Below, one piece after another: positions 1-10,600 of a stretch of 64,000 nucleotides of DNA. Positions within the stretch are counted from its first letter, which is position 1. The number at the start of each line of letters is the position of its first letter. Under the pieces are notes generated by a model. The model saw only the letters and a list, made by a program, of their open reading frames with translations, did no database searches and was not told where the DNA came from. Position numbers and translations under genes: made by a program. This stretch comes from Mycteria americana (Eukaryota > Chordata > Aves > Ciconiiformes > Ciconiidae), in assembly GCF_035582795.1 (NCBI RefSeq), contig NC_134366.1, positions 108,135,756 to 108,199,755 of the forward strand. Reading direction: 5' to 3'.

Positions 1-3000
1 AAAGGTAAAGGCCTTTACCTGCAAACAAAAAAAATAAAATCAAATACAACTTAATACTCTAATATAATTGTAGACTCTTCTTCACAAGCTCCAAACTTCC
101 TTGGAGAGCTGATAAGAAAAACAATACAGGGAGCTTCATGGCAAATATAATCAGTTACTCAAAGAACATCTGCACAGTCACGGTATCAGTTCATACCACA
201 TCCCTGGAATAAGCACAAATAGGGAACCATGTGGTTGTGCAAACCTGCTCAACAACACATTAGTATAGTGCATCCACTCTACATGAAGACGCTCAGGTAT
301 AACTCAGACATTGTCTAAAGTATATCACACGATAACTGTAGACAAAGCTTTTAGCACACCAGCGTCTCAGTTGCTGCTTCTCCATCTTGTCTTCAGACAG
401 CAAAGTGCGTGCTATGCCGCTTCTTCCAATGGCTAACCGTATCACTGAACACTCCTTTCCTGAAGTCTGTCTACTTGAGTTTTCATGAGCCATGAAAGCG
501 GGTTCATTATGTCCTAAGAAACATAACACCTTACCTTCCAACCTCTCTCCCCTACAAAAACTAGTAATGGTGTGACAAGAAAGGCATAAGATGCTGGTCT
601 CCTTGAGCACATATACTAGAACTCCTCACTACTGGAACACTTCCTTGCTTGTGTTCACGGATCTCCCTCTGCCGTCTGTCGGTCACTTCAGAACCAGGAG
701 TAAGTATGGTATTGCCTAACTTTATCACTCCTTAGAGCACACGCATTATGGAAACATGCAATGGCTCGCTACACTTTAATAAAGCAAACAATTTCCCCAA
801 ACCCAATTTTTGTTTCAGGGACACCTATAAGATTATTTCAGAATCACCTTAGTCACTTACCCAACAACCAACTTCCCAACGCCAAGCATGTATGGCATTT
901 GTACCCGTCTGAAGTGACCAGTTATTAGAGCACAATAGTTACTTGCTTCTACACCAGCACTGGTGCACTCCATTGAGAACGCTGGTGCAGAAGCATGAGG
1001 ACGAGCTCCTCACATAACTTTATGAAAGTATTTTTTCTCACTAATAGTTCTGGAGCCATTTTCCATCATCTGAAACCTATGGAACAATGTGATCCTATGC
1101 TACCGCTCTCCTCTTCTTCCGTGAACCTCAGAATAACATGACAATGATGATGTTTGATATCTCTTGGAAGTCATGGATGCTTCCATCCTTATTGAGTTTG
1201 GTGAAACTCTCTACATTTCAGAAAGCCATCGAGCATTTTTTTGACACACTTGTTTTACCACATAAGTAGGTTATCCTTCCCATAATCAGAACTGTGTCAT
1301 TAATGGATTCATGGCTTTGTTGACTTCTAGGAGCAGAGAACAGAAAGGAGTTCAAAGAGTCTAATGTAACAGGGCGTTAACAACTTTTTCACTTTTAGAG
1401 CCACGTAAGACAGGCTAACAGTTCCATAATACGCCACAACAAATTACAGAAAAGCTCAATTTGACTTGGTGCTTAAGAAACCCAAAGAAAGTGCAGATAT
1501 ATACATGACAGTGCAGAGTGGACAGAGCTTACGCTAGCCCTAACAAGCCCAAATACACTTTAAGACACAAAGCACAATTGTTTTAATTTTAATGTAACAG
1601 CCCTTCAAACATTCCCAGTGCTAGCTACAATTGTTGTTTCCTTCTAAGGAGGATAAAGAATATCCACATCTTTCAAAATACTTGCACCATTCTCTGCTTC
1701 CCAAGTATCCTCTTCTCCTCCAACAAAACTGCTTTTTTGACTTTTTAGGACACACAATTGATATGTTTCATTCAAAGCTAAACTCTTCCTCCCAAACTAG
1801 CAGTATGGTTTGTGCTTTCTGTTATCTTCTCTATATTACACTGGATAAAAGCATTTAAGGCATTTCTGATCAGGCAAATCTGAAGAAACCAAAAGAGACA
1901 GTATGAAACTGAGTGTCACTTACAAGTAGTTGCAGTGCCTCCCCCTACTTAACCATTACCTTTTTTTCTCCTCGGTTATTCGTACAGCTATATAAATTTG
2001 CCTGCTATATGAAGGAAACTACAATAATCCACTGCAATCTGAACAAGAGGAAAGAAACAGAAGGGAAAAGGCTGCAGAGATGGATCATGTGCTACATAGT
2101 TTAACATGTGCTTGGCACACAAGACTACAGCTTGTCTTTAACTTGACTCTGCGTTTTCCTCAAAAGCTTCCCTTGGATACAGAGAAGACATCAGGACTCT
2201 ACATTATTAAGTGGACCTATACGCACCATTGGAATTTTACACTTGTTGGAATTTTGAGATACTAGTTTTATTCCCCAAAGTTATCACTGATGTCTTTTCC
2301 TCTATTTTCTTTACATTCTACCCTTCCACAAACACATAAACTGTAATATAAAACATCCAGGGGCAGCAGTGTAAAATTCAGCAAATACTGGAGAACGTAG
2401 TAAGGCACCAGAAGCATCCCAGTTACATCAACAATTATATAAAACTGACTGCATACAGAAGAGAATTTTCGTAATTTCCTCTTCATAATTTCCAGATGAA
2501 AACAAGAGCCAAATCTGCATAAAGTGTCAGTAATCACACAGGTGAGAGAAGCAACCAATTATCTCTACAGCAATTCTCAGTACAGTATCATAACTCCATT
2601 GAAAGAGCTAATTCTGCATCAGAGAAATTCTGAAATATTAAGAGGAACTATAAAAAGAAAATATGTAACTTTCCTCAGATATTTCTCTCATGTATATGAT
2701 AAACAGATGAATTGGGATCTGGAGGACTTGTTTGATAAAGACCCTCATTAATGAAAAATGAGGCATTTATTTGTAAGGGATGAAAAACAACAATAAAAAT
2801 CAAGAAATAATTATAAGATCTGCTTATAAAAAGTTACATAATTGACATTATCTGTAATACACATTGTATTACTGGAATCAAGTAAATAATTCACTTTTTC
2901 TTCTTTAAGCTAACATGTAGGAAAAGATTAGCCTTGTCGATTCACCTGAAATGAAGGGACAGGCATATGGACACCAAGAGCTCTTCAAGGTATGTGAAAT

Positions 3001-4280
3001 TTCTTACCAAAATATGGTAAGTCTCCTTTGCATTACACAGATAATCAGAATTACACAATTTTTCTATTCGGCAAAGCACAAGGTTGTTAACATTTAAACA
3101 AGATCACCCTATCAAATTTTACTGATAAAGTTTCCAAGTGAAGAATGAGTTGCTATGAAAAAATATCAAAGCATTTTTCAAATGTGAATGAATTCAGAAG
3201 ATAAGATGTTCATTCTACAGATTGAGGAGCACAGGTTCTTCAGGTAGACATAGCAGAGCTGATAAAAATTAAGTTTCAATTTCAGACTATAAAAAAAGAC
3301 ATGATGTGTATATACATATTGATGTTTTCAGCTCATGAAACTGACAGGCCAAATGATTTTTGCAGGGTCACACATAAAGTCTGAGCCTGTCAGGCTTTCT
3401 TTGAAGCCAAATTGGGCTTGACTTGCAAACAGCTGATGTAAAAGATTTTCTTTTAAATGGCGTTACGCCCCGTTTCACTCCTTACACTTGTGTACATACT
3501 GGAAATGCGAAGAACGCCAAGTGCAGCTTTCCACGATCTTTTTGAGACAGCTCTGCAAGGTCCCAAAGCATACATGTACTGTAAGGTCCAAAGTGTTACT
3601 GGAAGAGGATGAAGCACTGCATTTTAGCTGTTCTTCCTTTCCAGTGTTCAGAACTCAGGAAGTGACAAAAAGCACAAATCTGTTGAAGCGTCAAGGAATA
3701 AAAATGAAAGATGACGTTCCACTTTAACCCCGTTATCAAGCTGAAATTTCCCAACGCTCCCACCAGCCGCCCTGCCCCCTCACACAGGCTGCGTTCCCCC
3801 GCCTCGCAAACAGCAAGCTGCTTCCCCAACTCCCAGGAAACGAAGACCCCGACGCGCACAGCGCCCAAACACCCCTCATCTTCCCTACGGCCAAAACCTT
3901 CTCCCCAGTCCCGGCGGCTGAAGGGCCAAGGCGGGACCCAGCGACGCCAAACGAAACGTGGACAACTTTCCGCGGGCGCCGCCGAGGCTGCCCAACCCGC
4001 CCGGGCCCCGCGGAGCCGCCTCGCCACCCGCCTCAGCCACGGAGGTGCCGCCCGCCACCGCCGGCGCTGAGGGCTGGCAGGGACCCCCCGCCCGGACAGA
4101 GGAGCCGCGGGCCCCCGGGACCGATAACGAGCCCCAGCGCCCCACCAAGAGCGGAAGAGGCTGCGGTGCCACGGGACACCCCCGCCACCAAGGCGGAAAG
4201 GGTTAACCCTGCCTCGACCGGGCGGTGACAGCCGCCTGCCTCCCTCCCTCCCCTCCCCGGCGCTGCAGCTGCGCCCCGTA
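1..4280. other. Non-coding stretch, probably intron 1 of the divergent minus-strand gene (INVS by gene order)
   Basis: I see no exon-like coding block on either strand up to the CpG island. The longest open frames are about 100 codons or less, lack recognisable family similarity and lack flanking splice signals. In particular, the ankyrin-repeat coding exons of inversin are not present. A strong minus-strand splice donor at 4286-4281 suggests this DNA is the first intron of a leftward gene. In human the gene head-to-head with ERP44 is INVS, so the assignment is inference from conserved gene order. The stretch is AT-rich with no clear interspersed repeats. Confidence 0.5.
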
Positions 4281-4286
4281 ACTCAC

Positions 4287-4450
4287 CGCGACCCCACCCG
4301 CCGCCTCATCGCGCCGCCACCAGGCCCCACCCCTCAGCGGCCGGGCGGGGCCGGGGCTCACGCGCGGGCAGCCCCGGTGGGTTCTGGGATCGCCCCTGCG
4401 CCTCCTGCCCCGCCTGCCCTCCCCGGCCGGCGGGAGCGGCTGGAACTACG
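4287..4450 (-). other. INVS: Candidate non-coding first exon of INVS (right boundary approximate)
   Basis: Read on the minus strand, the sequence ending at 4287 is followed by a consensus donor (CGCG|GTGAGT, with GT at 4286-4285), inside the CpG island and pointing away from ERP44. The spacing suits a short 5' UTR exon of a divergent gene, and the minus-strand frame through it has a stop at 4306-4308. INVS encodes inversin, an ankyrin-repeat ciliary protein; its start codon lies in a later exon that is not in this window. The transcription start is unknown, so the right limit is a guess. Identification rests on gene order only. Confidence 0.4.
4343..4351 (+). promoter_or_regulatory. GC box (Sp1/KLF-type)
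   Basis: GGGCGGGGC lies between the minus-strand donor and the ERP44 start codon, in the core of the CpG island. It is a good match to the Sp1/KLF consensus, though such boxes are common by chance in this composition. Confidence 0.5.
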
Positions 4451-4464
4451 CTTCCCGGCGTGCC
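4445..4464 (+). promoter_or_regulatory. ZNF143/THAP11-like ACTACA-SBS element
   Basis: The sequence ACTACG followed by CTTCCCGGCGTGCC matches the spacing of the known composite element ACTACAAnTCCCAGnATGC, with G for A at the sixth base and G for A in two later places. That element binds ZNF143 and THAP11/HCF-1 and is typical of bidirectional housekeeping promoters. It sits 164 bases before the ERP44 start codon, midway between the two divergent transcription units. Confidence 0.6.
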
Positions 4465-4481
4465 CCGCGCAGCGCGGGAAC

Positions 4482-4490
4482 CCGGAAGTG
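4482..4490 (+). promoter_or_regulatory. ETS/GABP binding site
   Basis: CCGGAAGTG is a full ETS-family (GABPA/ELK) consensus, 18 bases after the ZNF143-like element and about 140 bases before the start codon. ETS sites of this kind often mark the start region of TATA-less CpG promoters. A weaker GGGAAGTG lies at about 4555-4562. Confidence 0.6.
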
Positions 4491-4627
4491 AGCGGCGGAG
4501 GCGGGGAGCGCGGGGCCCCGCGGTGGAACTTGCCCGGGTGTTTCCTGGCGACGGGGGAAGTGAGGCGCCGCCGCTGCCGCGGAGAGTGGGAGCCGCGTTT
4601 CTCCCCCTCCCGGGCGCCCGATCTACC

Positions 4628-4684
4628 ATGAGACCCGCCATCTTCCCGCTCCTGCCTGACCCTGGCTGCCTCCTCCTCCTCCTG
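4628..4684 (+). CDS. ERP44: ERP44 coding exon 1 (signal peptide core, residues 1-19)
   Basis: The exon encodes MRPAIFPLLP through a run of five leucines, the hydrophobic core of the signal peptide. It ends phase 0 at CTG|GTGAGT. The ATG context is ACC-ATG-A. I found no other ATG between the promoter elements and this codon. The frame is open upstream for a long way but offers only a GTG at 4460, so no N-terminal extension is expected. Confidence 0.95.
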
Positions 4685-7600
4685 GTGAGTGACCGGCTCC
4701 CCACGGCCCTTCCCTTCCCCCGCCGCTCCCCCGCCCGGCCCGCCGCGGTCCCGCCGGGGCGAGCATCGGCCTGGGTTGGGCGGTGTGGGGGTGGCCGGCG
4801 AGCCTCGGGGCTCTTGTCTCCCGGCCGTCAGCCTCCTCCCGCTCGCCCCGCTTGTGCGCGCCGCGAACGTGCCTCAGGCTGGGTGGCGGCCCCCGGCCCC
4901 GCCGCAGTGCCGCCCCTCGCCTCGCCTCGCCGGGGGTCGGGGCCGCTCCGCCGGCACCTGCTCGGCGGGGGAGGGGAGGGAGGCGAGCGGCGGCTGCGGG
5001 AGCGGCCTCGGTTGGCGGAGCCCGGTGTTGTGGCCGAGGCTGATAGGCTGCGGACCCGGAACGGGCCGGCTGCGGGGCGGGGCTGGGCCTGGGCTCGCCG
5101 CTCTCCGGGCCGAGGGTCGGGAGCCGCCGTGGGCCCGGGGTATTGGCCTGGCGGGCGGTGGGGACTCTGCCCCGGTTTCTCCGCGGAGAAGGCCGGCGTC
5201 GCGCCTCCCCTCTTCAGAAACCGAAGAGGCAAAGCGAGGGGATGGAGCGGGCCCGGGAGGGCCGCGCAGCCCCTGGGCGGCGGCGGGAGCCGCGGCTGCC
5301 GGGAGGGAACTGCCTTAACGGTGCCTCTCCAGAGCCTGCTTGTCGCCCGTGTTTCTGTGCTGCCGCCCATAAACTGAGGGGAGCGGGTTCCCGTGCCCGA
5401 GCGAGAACGGGGCTGCTTGCACGCCCTTTCCGCGAGCACGCCTGCAGCGAAGTAACCCGGCCGAGCTCAGTGGCCGAAGCTGGGAAAAGTTCCTGAGCTG
5501 TCTTGCACAGTCGTCGCATTTATCTTTAGTTGTCAGACTACAGCTTTTTTTTTTTTTTTGGCTGGCATTACATACATGACCTAAGCCACCTTCTGGCTCT
5601 GCATACATAGAAACTCAATCACTGACGCATGTGTTTTGTGGAGATAAGTTGCCTGTGTTATATTTTATCTGTTTTTTTTAAAACAGGCTGATGTAGTGAT
5701 TCTTACTTTTCCTGAATTGTATTGGGCCGGATTCTGGGCCTTTCATAGCATAAGTGACTTGCAGAGCTAAAGGGGACTTGTGTGAATAAGTTTAACAGGA
5801 TTTGGTCTTAAGATACTAATGTGTTTAATCTATTTTAATCATTTGGGAGAATAAAATTGGCCATAAAATGAAGGAATAATTGGAGGTAAAGGTAGATAGA
5901 GCTTTGGGGATCCAAAGGGAAGTACGTAGTAATATAACTACTAATGAATGAATTAGTTAAAAATGTGAGGACAAGTACTTAATGAACAGAACAAGTACTC
6001 GTTACCACTTTGAAATGTGCACTTCTACCTGGATAAGCTCTGATTAAATTATTATAAACTTGCTGTAGTTTCAGGGTTAGTAAATATACATGGTTGGTAG
6101 GGTTTGAAAAAACACATTTGAAATGTTTATATATAGATGACTACTTATAATGTGTTAGCTCATGATATGAGAGGCTAAAGTGAAGAACCTAGTACTTTCC
6201 AGTCACATCGTGTGTTAAAACAATGTTGCTTACGCGCGAGGTTGGTTTTCACCATTGTTTTAAGTACAGACTCCAATGAGCAAAAACAAGGAGTGTGTAC
6301 TGTTTTAAAATGCCATTTAAATGGGCAAGTACAAGTTTGAAAAAGTGGACATGAGTTAATGAAAACATTTCTCTTTCTTCATGGTACAGTTGATCAATGC
6401 AAATTTAATATGCATCAGTTAGATCAATGTGTGCCAACTACAAAAGAGGAAATGGCTAAGATCTGAAATTTCCCCATGTTTTAGTTGCTGTTTCTTTGCG
6501 TATGGGTCACATAAACCAATTTCTAATGTGTTTAAAAAGTACTGTGTACGTAAAACCTCAAGAAGGATACAGGTCAGAGTCGGGGTTTTTTTAAGAAAAA
6601 TAATGTATAAGGTTATCGGTGTAATTCTTCAGCATCATATCAGATGTGGCCCTGTGTTATAAGGAGCCTAGTTACATACTTGGATCAAGCCACTGAATCA
6701 TTGCTTTTAGTAGATTTGTTAAGAGTTTAGGAAAAGTTGTCCTTAGCAGACTGGGAGTTGGAGGGATCCTTTTCTTTAAAATAGCTGAAAAACTCTTTTA
6801 CAATGTATGGTGTCTGTTTTCTCATGGCATTTGGAGAGTCTGGTAGGGTGTACCAGATTGGCTTTAAAGTTCTGGTAACTTTGTTGTTCTTGTTACTGAC
6901 AGTCACAAATACCTAAGACTAGCAACATAACTGTGGTCTTGGTTGGTAAGGTTTGGGAGAGCACTCTGCTCTGCATCCAAAGGATGTGCCATCTAGCAAA
7001 GCCTCTTTGAGTGTGGCAGTTAGCATATTTTGTGGATAAGTGAGCTTATTAGCATTATATCAATGGTTCCTAAAACAGAATACAATGATATGTAGCTGTG
7101 AAAACAGCTTACTAAGCTGGTCTTGCTTAGTAATAGCAATGAAGTTAAAAAAAAAAATTTAAATTTCCAGACTTTTGGGTAAGCATATTTCTTTTCTAGA
7201 TAGGGAATTAAAATGCTGCAAAAGGAAGCAAAGATACAATGTCAATATCAAAAGAAGTTCTTTAGTCTAAGAAGTTTGACAGTAGGACATCACTAAAATT
7301 TCGGAGGGCTTTGGGTCTCCCTCTAATATTCTTCTCCCTGGTCTCGCTGAAGGTTGGGTTGCTAGGGTGGAAATTGCAGTGCAAAACGTTATAGGGATAC
7401 CTACCAGTCCCAGCACAACCCTTTTTCCTTCCAACTTTTCAACCTCATGTGCTAGCAATTTCCTGGGCTGCTGGGAGACAAAAAGGGGCTGGAGAGAGGA
7501 TGGGGGAAGCACAGGCTGGCATGGCCCCTGTCTCTGCAGTACTTGAGCTGAGTGGAAGGGCGAGCGGCATACAGCACAGGCTGTAGAGGATTGTGTACAG

Positions 7601-10600
7601 CTGATTGCAAGACTGGAATAAGAGATGCGTAGTAATGTCATGTGGCCCCTTGTGCTCATAGATTAAGATGTTTCTGCCATGTTGGTGTATTGCTTAATAG
7701 GGGGTAGGACAGATCTTTAAGATTAATCCAAGACAGTTGAATAAATGCTGACGGGACAGTGCCTCATCGCATTCTCCTTTAAGGCAAGGTGTGGTTCTTT
7801 GGCTTTGCTCTAACCAATCGTTCTGTATGTCTGCCTCTAGTTACAGATGTGTATGCTTCACCTATAAAGAAAATTCTAGAACAAGACACACTGTTGCACA
7901 TGCTTCTTCTGCATATGTATGAAAGACATTAGTCACGTTGCTCAGTACTTTACTGGGAGGCTCATGCACAGTGTCCCTGAGGAATAGATGTGACTAGAGG
8001 AAACCACCAACTGACAGTGAGGGAAATGAAGGGGGAAGTTCTCTGTGGTTTTTATCTTTCTTTTTTTTTTTCCTTTCCCTCAAGCAACTGTAAAAGGATT
8101 TCCCAATTCTTGCACTTCAATCTGTGGAGGTTTATTAGGTTTCAGAATGCCACTACTATACCTTTTCTTTGTAGCTTGTTTGGAAAGGTGTCATGGACAA
8201 ACTGAGAACACCTACTTAACATATTTGGCAACACCTTTGGAAGAGCATATTTTTCCTCTCATATTCTGAGAATGTGAACTGTTGGGAGTGTTTTCCGAGT
8301 CTTAAAGCCTACCTAGTTTTCTAATAAGTAGTAGTTTCTCTTCACTTGGGGTTATTATGGAAGCCTGGTGCATGTTCCATTTGTGATTCAGTAGCCCCAC
8401 TATGTATGCTCTACCCTATAAGTTGATACAGTTTATCACTGGCAGGTAATACTTAGTGTTACAGTTGGTCTAACACTATAATGTTTTATATTTTTAGTGA
8501 AGCTTTCAAAATGCTACTTACATAGCAATGCAATTGCAGCTGTTAGGAGCAGTAACTTAGAAGAGGCACTCGTCAATCAACTTCTGAATTTCCTATTAAA
8601 CTTTTAACTGGAAAAAATACCGTAGGGTAATATTTCTGTTTCTCATTTGACTGCCACTGCCTTTCATGTCTTGTTAATATGACACCAAGTACCCAAATAG
8701 TGAAAATAAAATTACATCTTTTAACTTAATGTTAAATGCTGTAGTAAGTTGCCCAAAGAGAAGTTGAATACTCTGTACCTTTTACAATGTATAGAGCATA
8801 TTTCTGTGTATTTGCCTCTCTCTGCATATATATTAACAAAGAAATTTTATAGTCAGGAATCCTGCTCAAAATGTAATATTCTGAATTTGAGCATTAGTCA
8901 AAGATTGTAGTTACAGGCAAATTTTAGGCCACTGAGCCTTATACAATGAAGGGAGTTCCCTCCAAGAGTAGCATGGGAGTTCTGAGTTGTCCATCATTTG
9001 TCATGCCCTCTAAAGAGCAAAATAGTAGTTAACTGAGGACCTTTCCCTAGGTTGGGGGTGGGGGAGGAGGAGGGGAAGCTTAAACTCTTGCTATGAAGAG
9101 GAATTGCATTCTTCTTGCTATGCCATGTCATGGGCAAGTTCCGTGTCTGGAGTGCTCAGGAGGGAAGACAGGAGAAACTGAACTGATTCTTCAAATAGAA
9201 GGCTCAGACAATGCTGGAAAATGTATAAATGAGTTATTGACAGTAGGATGTCAGAGATCCTGTTGCTGGCAGCTGAAGAACTCTGTGGTGACGTACTCCT
9301 TCATGTTCTTTTGATATCCTTACTTTTCTCCTCCGTAATCTGCTTTGCGGTTTTTTGGCAGGACAGCTTTCTTAGCAGTATGAGGACCAGTTTCTTGCTT
9401 TTCTTGGGAAAGTAGAATTACCACTGGTTGTTCTTATACATGCCCAGCAGTTATCCCCTGTGTTTTAATCAAATCTATTTCTTTTGAAAGACTTAAGGAT
9501 TATATGCTGCTATTCAGGAGGACCAGTTGTTCACCTTGTAGGCTCTTCTGTAAGCATCACTTGTATAGTTTCCAGACATTTTGTTTGCTTGAAGGGAGGG
9601 AGTTGTCTCATGTGAAAAGCAAGTATACAAATACGCTGTAAATTTTATACCAGAGCTTCTTCAAAAGCTCTTCAAGAGAGTCTAGAGATATTTTCAAGTA
9701 ATAGCTGCTTCAATAATGGAGTGGGTTTGGATGCATTAGCAATACCTCCTTCCCTCCCCCTTGTTTGAGAGTGAGTTCTCAGTGATTTAGAGGAGGAACA
9801 TTTGGGAATGTAAGCAGAAGCAATATAGAGTGTTGATGTCAGAGCCTAAACAACGTTTTCTTCCAAAACTAAACTGCAGAAAGCTCCCCTGAGAAGTAGA
9901 GGAGGGCAGGTGCATTGCAGAGAATTAGGAAAGGAACTGAGATCAAATTTCCTTCTGAGAGTTCTGCCTTTGCACTTCTTTCCTTCCTGATGTGTCTTCA
10001 TTCATCAGAAGCATGCTAACCATTGGTAAAAACATAGGTAATTTTCTTTTTCAAAACTGTTAGTAATGTCAACTGCTCATATAATCTAATTTAAAAAAAA
10101 CTGTTCATAACTCTGAGATTTTGGAAGTTTGATTACCTTTAATTATTTTAATTTACTGGCTTTCAGGTATTTTGTTTTACATTGTTCAGGGTTATTCTGT
10201 AAAGCTGTTGCTGTACTCAACACTAACTCAGAATATTTTTTTTCACTGCCAATTCAGGATGCTGTATTCCTCCAAACCAGCTGTAGGACCCTGTCTGTAT
10301 TAAATTATACTTTGGTGATAACAAAAAGTGCCTTACAAAAAGCAACAAGATATATTGCAAGAGAGTTCCATAATTTTTCCTTTTTTCATATATGCTACTA
10401 CTGAGAAACTGGCTACCTTGACAATACACCCCTTACAGCTAAGAGCCATTCATGCCATTAAAACATGTGCAAAGTTCCAGTACTGTGCCCTCCAGATAAC
10501 TACTTGTTACTTACAGCCTCTTCTAGGAATGAACCAAACCTGGAAGCTCCTTCACATGCATGCACATACACCTTTTCTTTAATCTGCTAGTGATCCACAA

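Larger units (their letters stand above)
3745..5480. promoter_or_regulatory. CpG island, probable bidirectional promoter of ERP44 (+) and INVS (-)
   Basis: Base composition changes sharply from AT-rich to very GC- and CpG-rich here and falls back after about 5.48 kb. The island contains the ERP44 start codon and first exon, a GC box (GGGCGGGGC at 4343-4351), an ETS-type CCGGAAGTG at 4482-4490, a ZNF143/THAP11-like element at 4445-4464, and a minus-strand splice donor at 4286-4281. I see no TATA box. This is the architecture of a TATA-less, dispersed-start housekeeping promoter firing both ways. Many long open frames in this GC-rich DNA are composition artefacts. Confidence 0.85.

Noticed and set aside
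1-3700. Search for inversin coding exons on the minus strand
   Set aside because: No ankyrin-repeat-like stretch was found, so INVS is assigned only through gene order and the promoter layout.
3745-4627. Canonical ER stress elements (CCAAT-N9-CCACG) upstream of ERP44
   Set aside because: Several CCACG words occur, but none has CCAAT at the right spacing by eye, so no ERSE is claimed.
4460-5377. Long open frame through ERP44 exon 1 that could imply an N-terminally extended or intron-retaining protein
   Set aside because: The upstream codon is GTG, not ATG. The frame past 4684 is intron with an excellent donor, and stops are rare only because the island is CpG-rich. The first AUG is 4628, which gives a proper signal peptide.
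3596-5608. Many overlapping Pro/Arg/Gly/Ala-rich frames on both strands
   Set aside because: They are composition artefacts of the CpG island and show no known domain.
7267-7659. 130-codon minus-strand frame in intron 1
   Set aside because: No family similarity recognised, no exon signals matched to it, and the local GC rise makes a chance frame plausible.
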